Assembly (NCBI RefSeq): GCF_002266425.1
Contig: NZ_NPMN01000005.1
Coordinates: 113,661 to 177,660 of the forward strand
Direction: 5' to 3'
DNA: 64,000 bases
Source of the DNA: Tissierella sp. P1
GTDB taxonomy: Bacteria > Bacillota > Clostridia > Tissierellales > Tissierellaceae
The position numbers were made by a program, and so were the translations under genes. The notes under the pieces are model-generated. The model was given only the letters and a program-made list of their open reading frames with translations, was not told where the DNA came from and ran no database searches. Shown here in pieces: positions 63,970-64,000 of the stretch (the first letter of the stretch is position 1; each line of letters opens with the position of its first letter).

Positions 63970-64000
63970 ATAATTGAAAATCTAAAAGCACTAAAAGTTA

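Overview
The window is low-GC DNA from a member of the Bacillota, most likely a Clostridia/Tissierellia-type anaerobe. Evidence for this is the AT-rich coding sequence, strong GGAGG ribosome sites with frequent TTG/GTG starts, a single-chain clostridial-type PurL, formate-tetrahydrofolate ligase, a GatCAB operon, carbamate kinase and a YerC-type regulator. I saw no tRNA, rRNA or CRISPR array.

Layout. 1-18.3 kb is an accessory region. It holds mostly single genes for small enzymes and membrane proteins (HAD phosphatase end, VOC proteins, alpha/beta hydrolases, a VOC-GNAT fusion, Zn phospholipase C-like, cyclase, M50-like and CPBP proteases, an APH(3')-type kinase, an XRE regulator with membrane partners). 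It also holds a complete two-component/ABC peptide-resistance-type module (3.9-9.0 kb) flanked by repeated GNAT gene ends. 18.3-29.1 kb is a purine operon, purL-E-F-M-N-H-D, behind a strong promoter and a tandem guanine/PRPP riboswitch with terminator. fhs, yerC, an HD-GYP/hemerythrin/CheX group and convergent glpQ-like and MFS genes follow.

36.0-49.2 kb is a class II lanthipeptide island. It has LanM, a membrane-rich histidine kinase, a NarL-type regulator, a 50-residue salivaricin A-like precursor (41638-41790), a small secreted protein, a three-gene LanFEG-like transporter and a second ABC transporter whose permease is broken. Three promoters (lanM, precursor, second ABC) share a 23-bp dyad placed exactly 39 bp upstream of the -10 hexamer, which defines a probable regulon. 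No C39-peptidase exporter (LanT) is present. 49.3-64.0 kb carries a YidC paralogue, an ECF sigma/anti-sigma pair, pcrA, ligA, gatCAB, a dicarboxylate/amino-acid symporter, remnants of a Tn916/Tn1549-like integrase and carbamate kinase.

Two points stand out. First, both glutamine amidotransferases of the purine operon appear to have lost their glutaminase sites: PurL has Gly for the nucleophile Cys and Thr for the catalytic His, and PurF has Ser for Cys1 and Asp for the oxyanion Asn. This suggests purine synthesis driven by free ammonia. Second, the lanthipeptide regulon is well defined at sequence level. A caveat is that several conserved genes (purF, pcrA, arcC, a CPBP protease, an ABC permease) carry single-base indels, so base-level errors in the assembly are likely in places.
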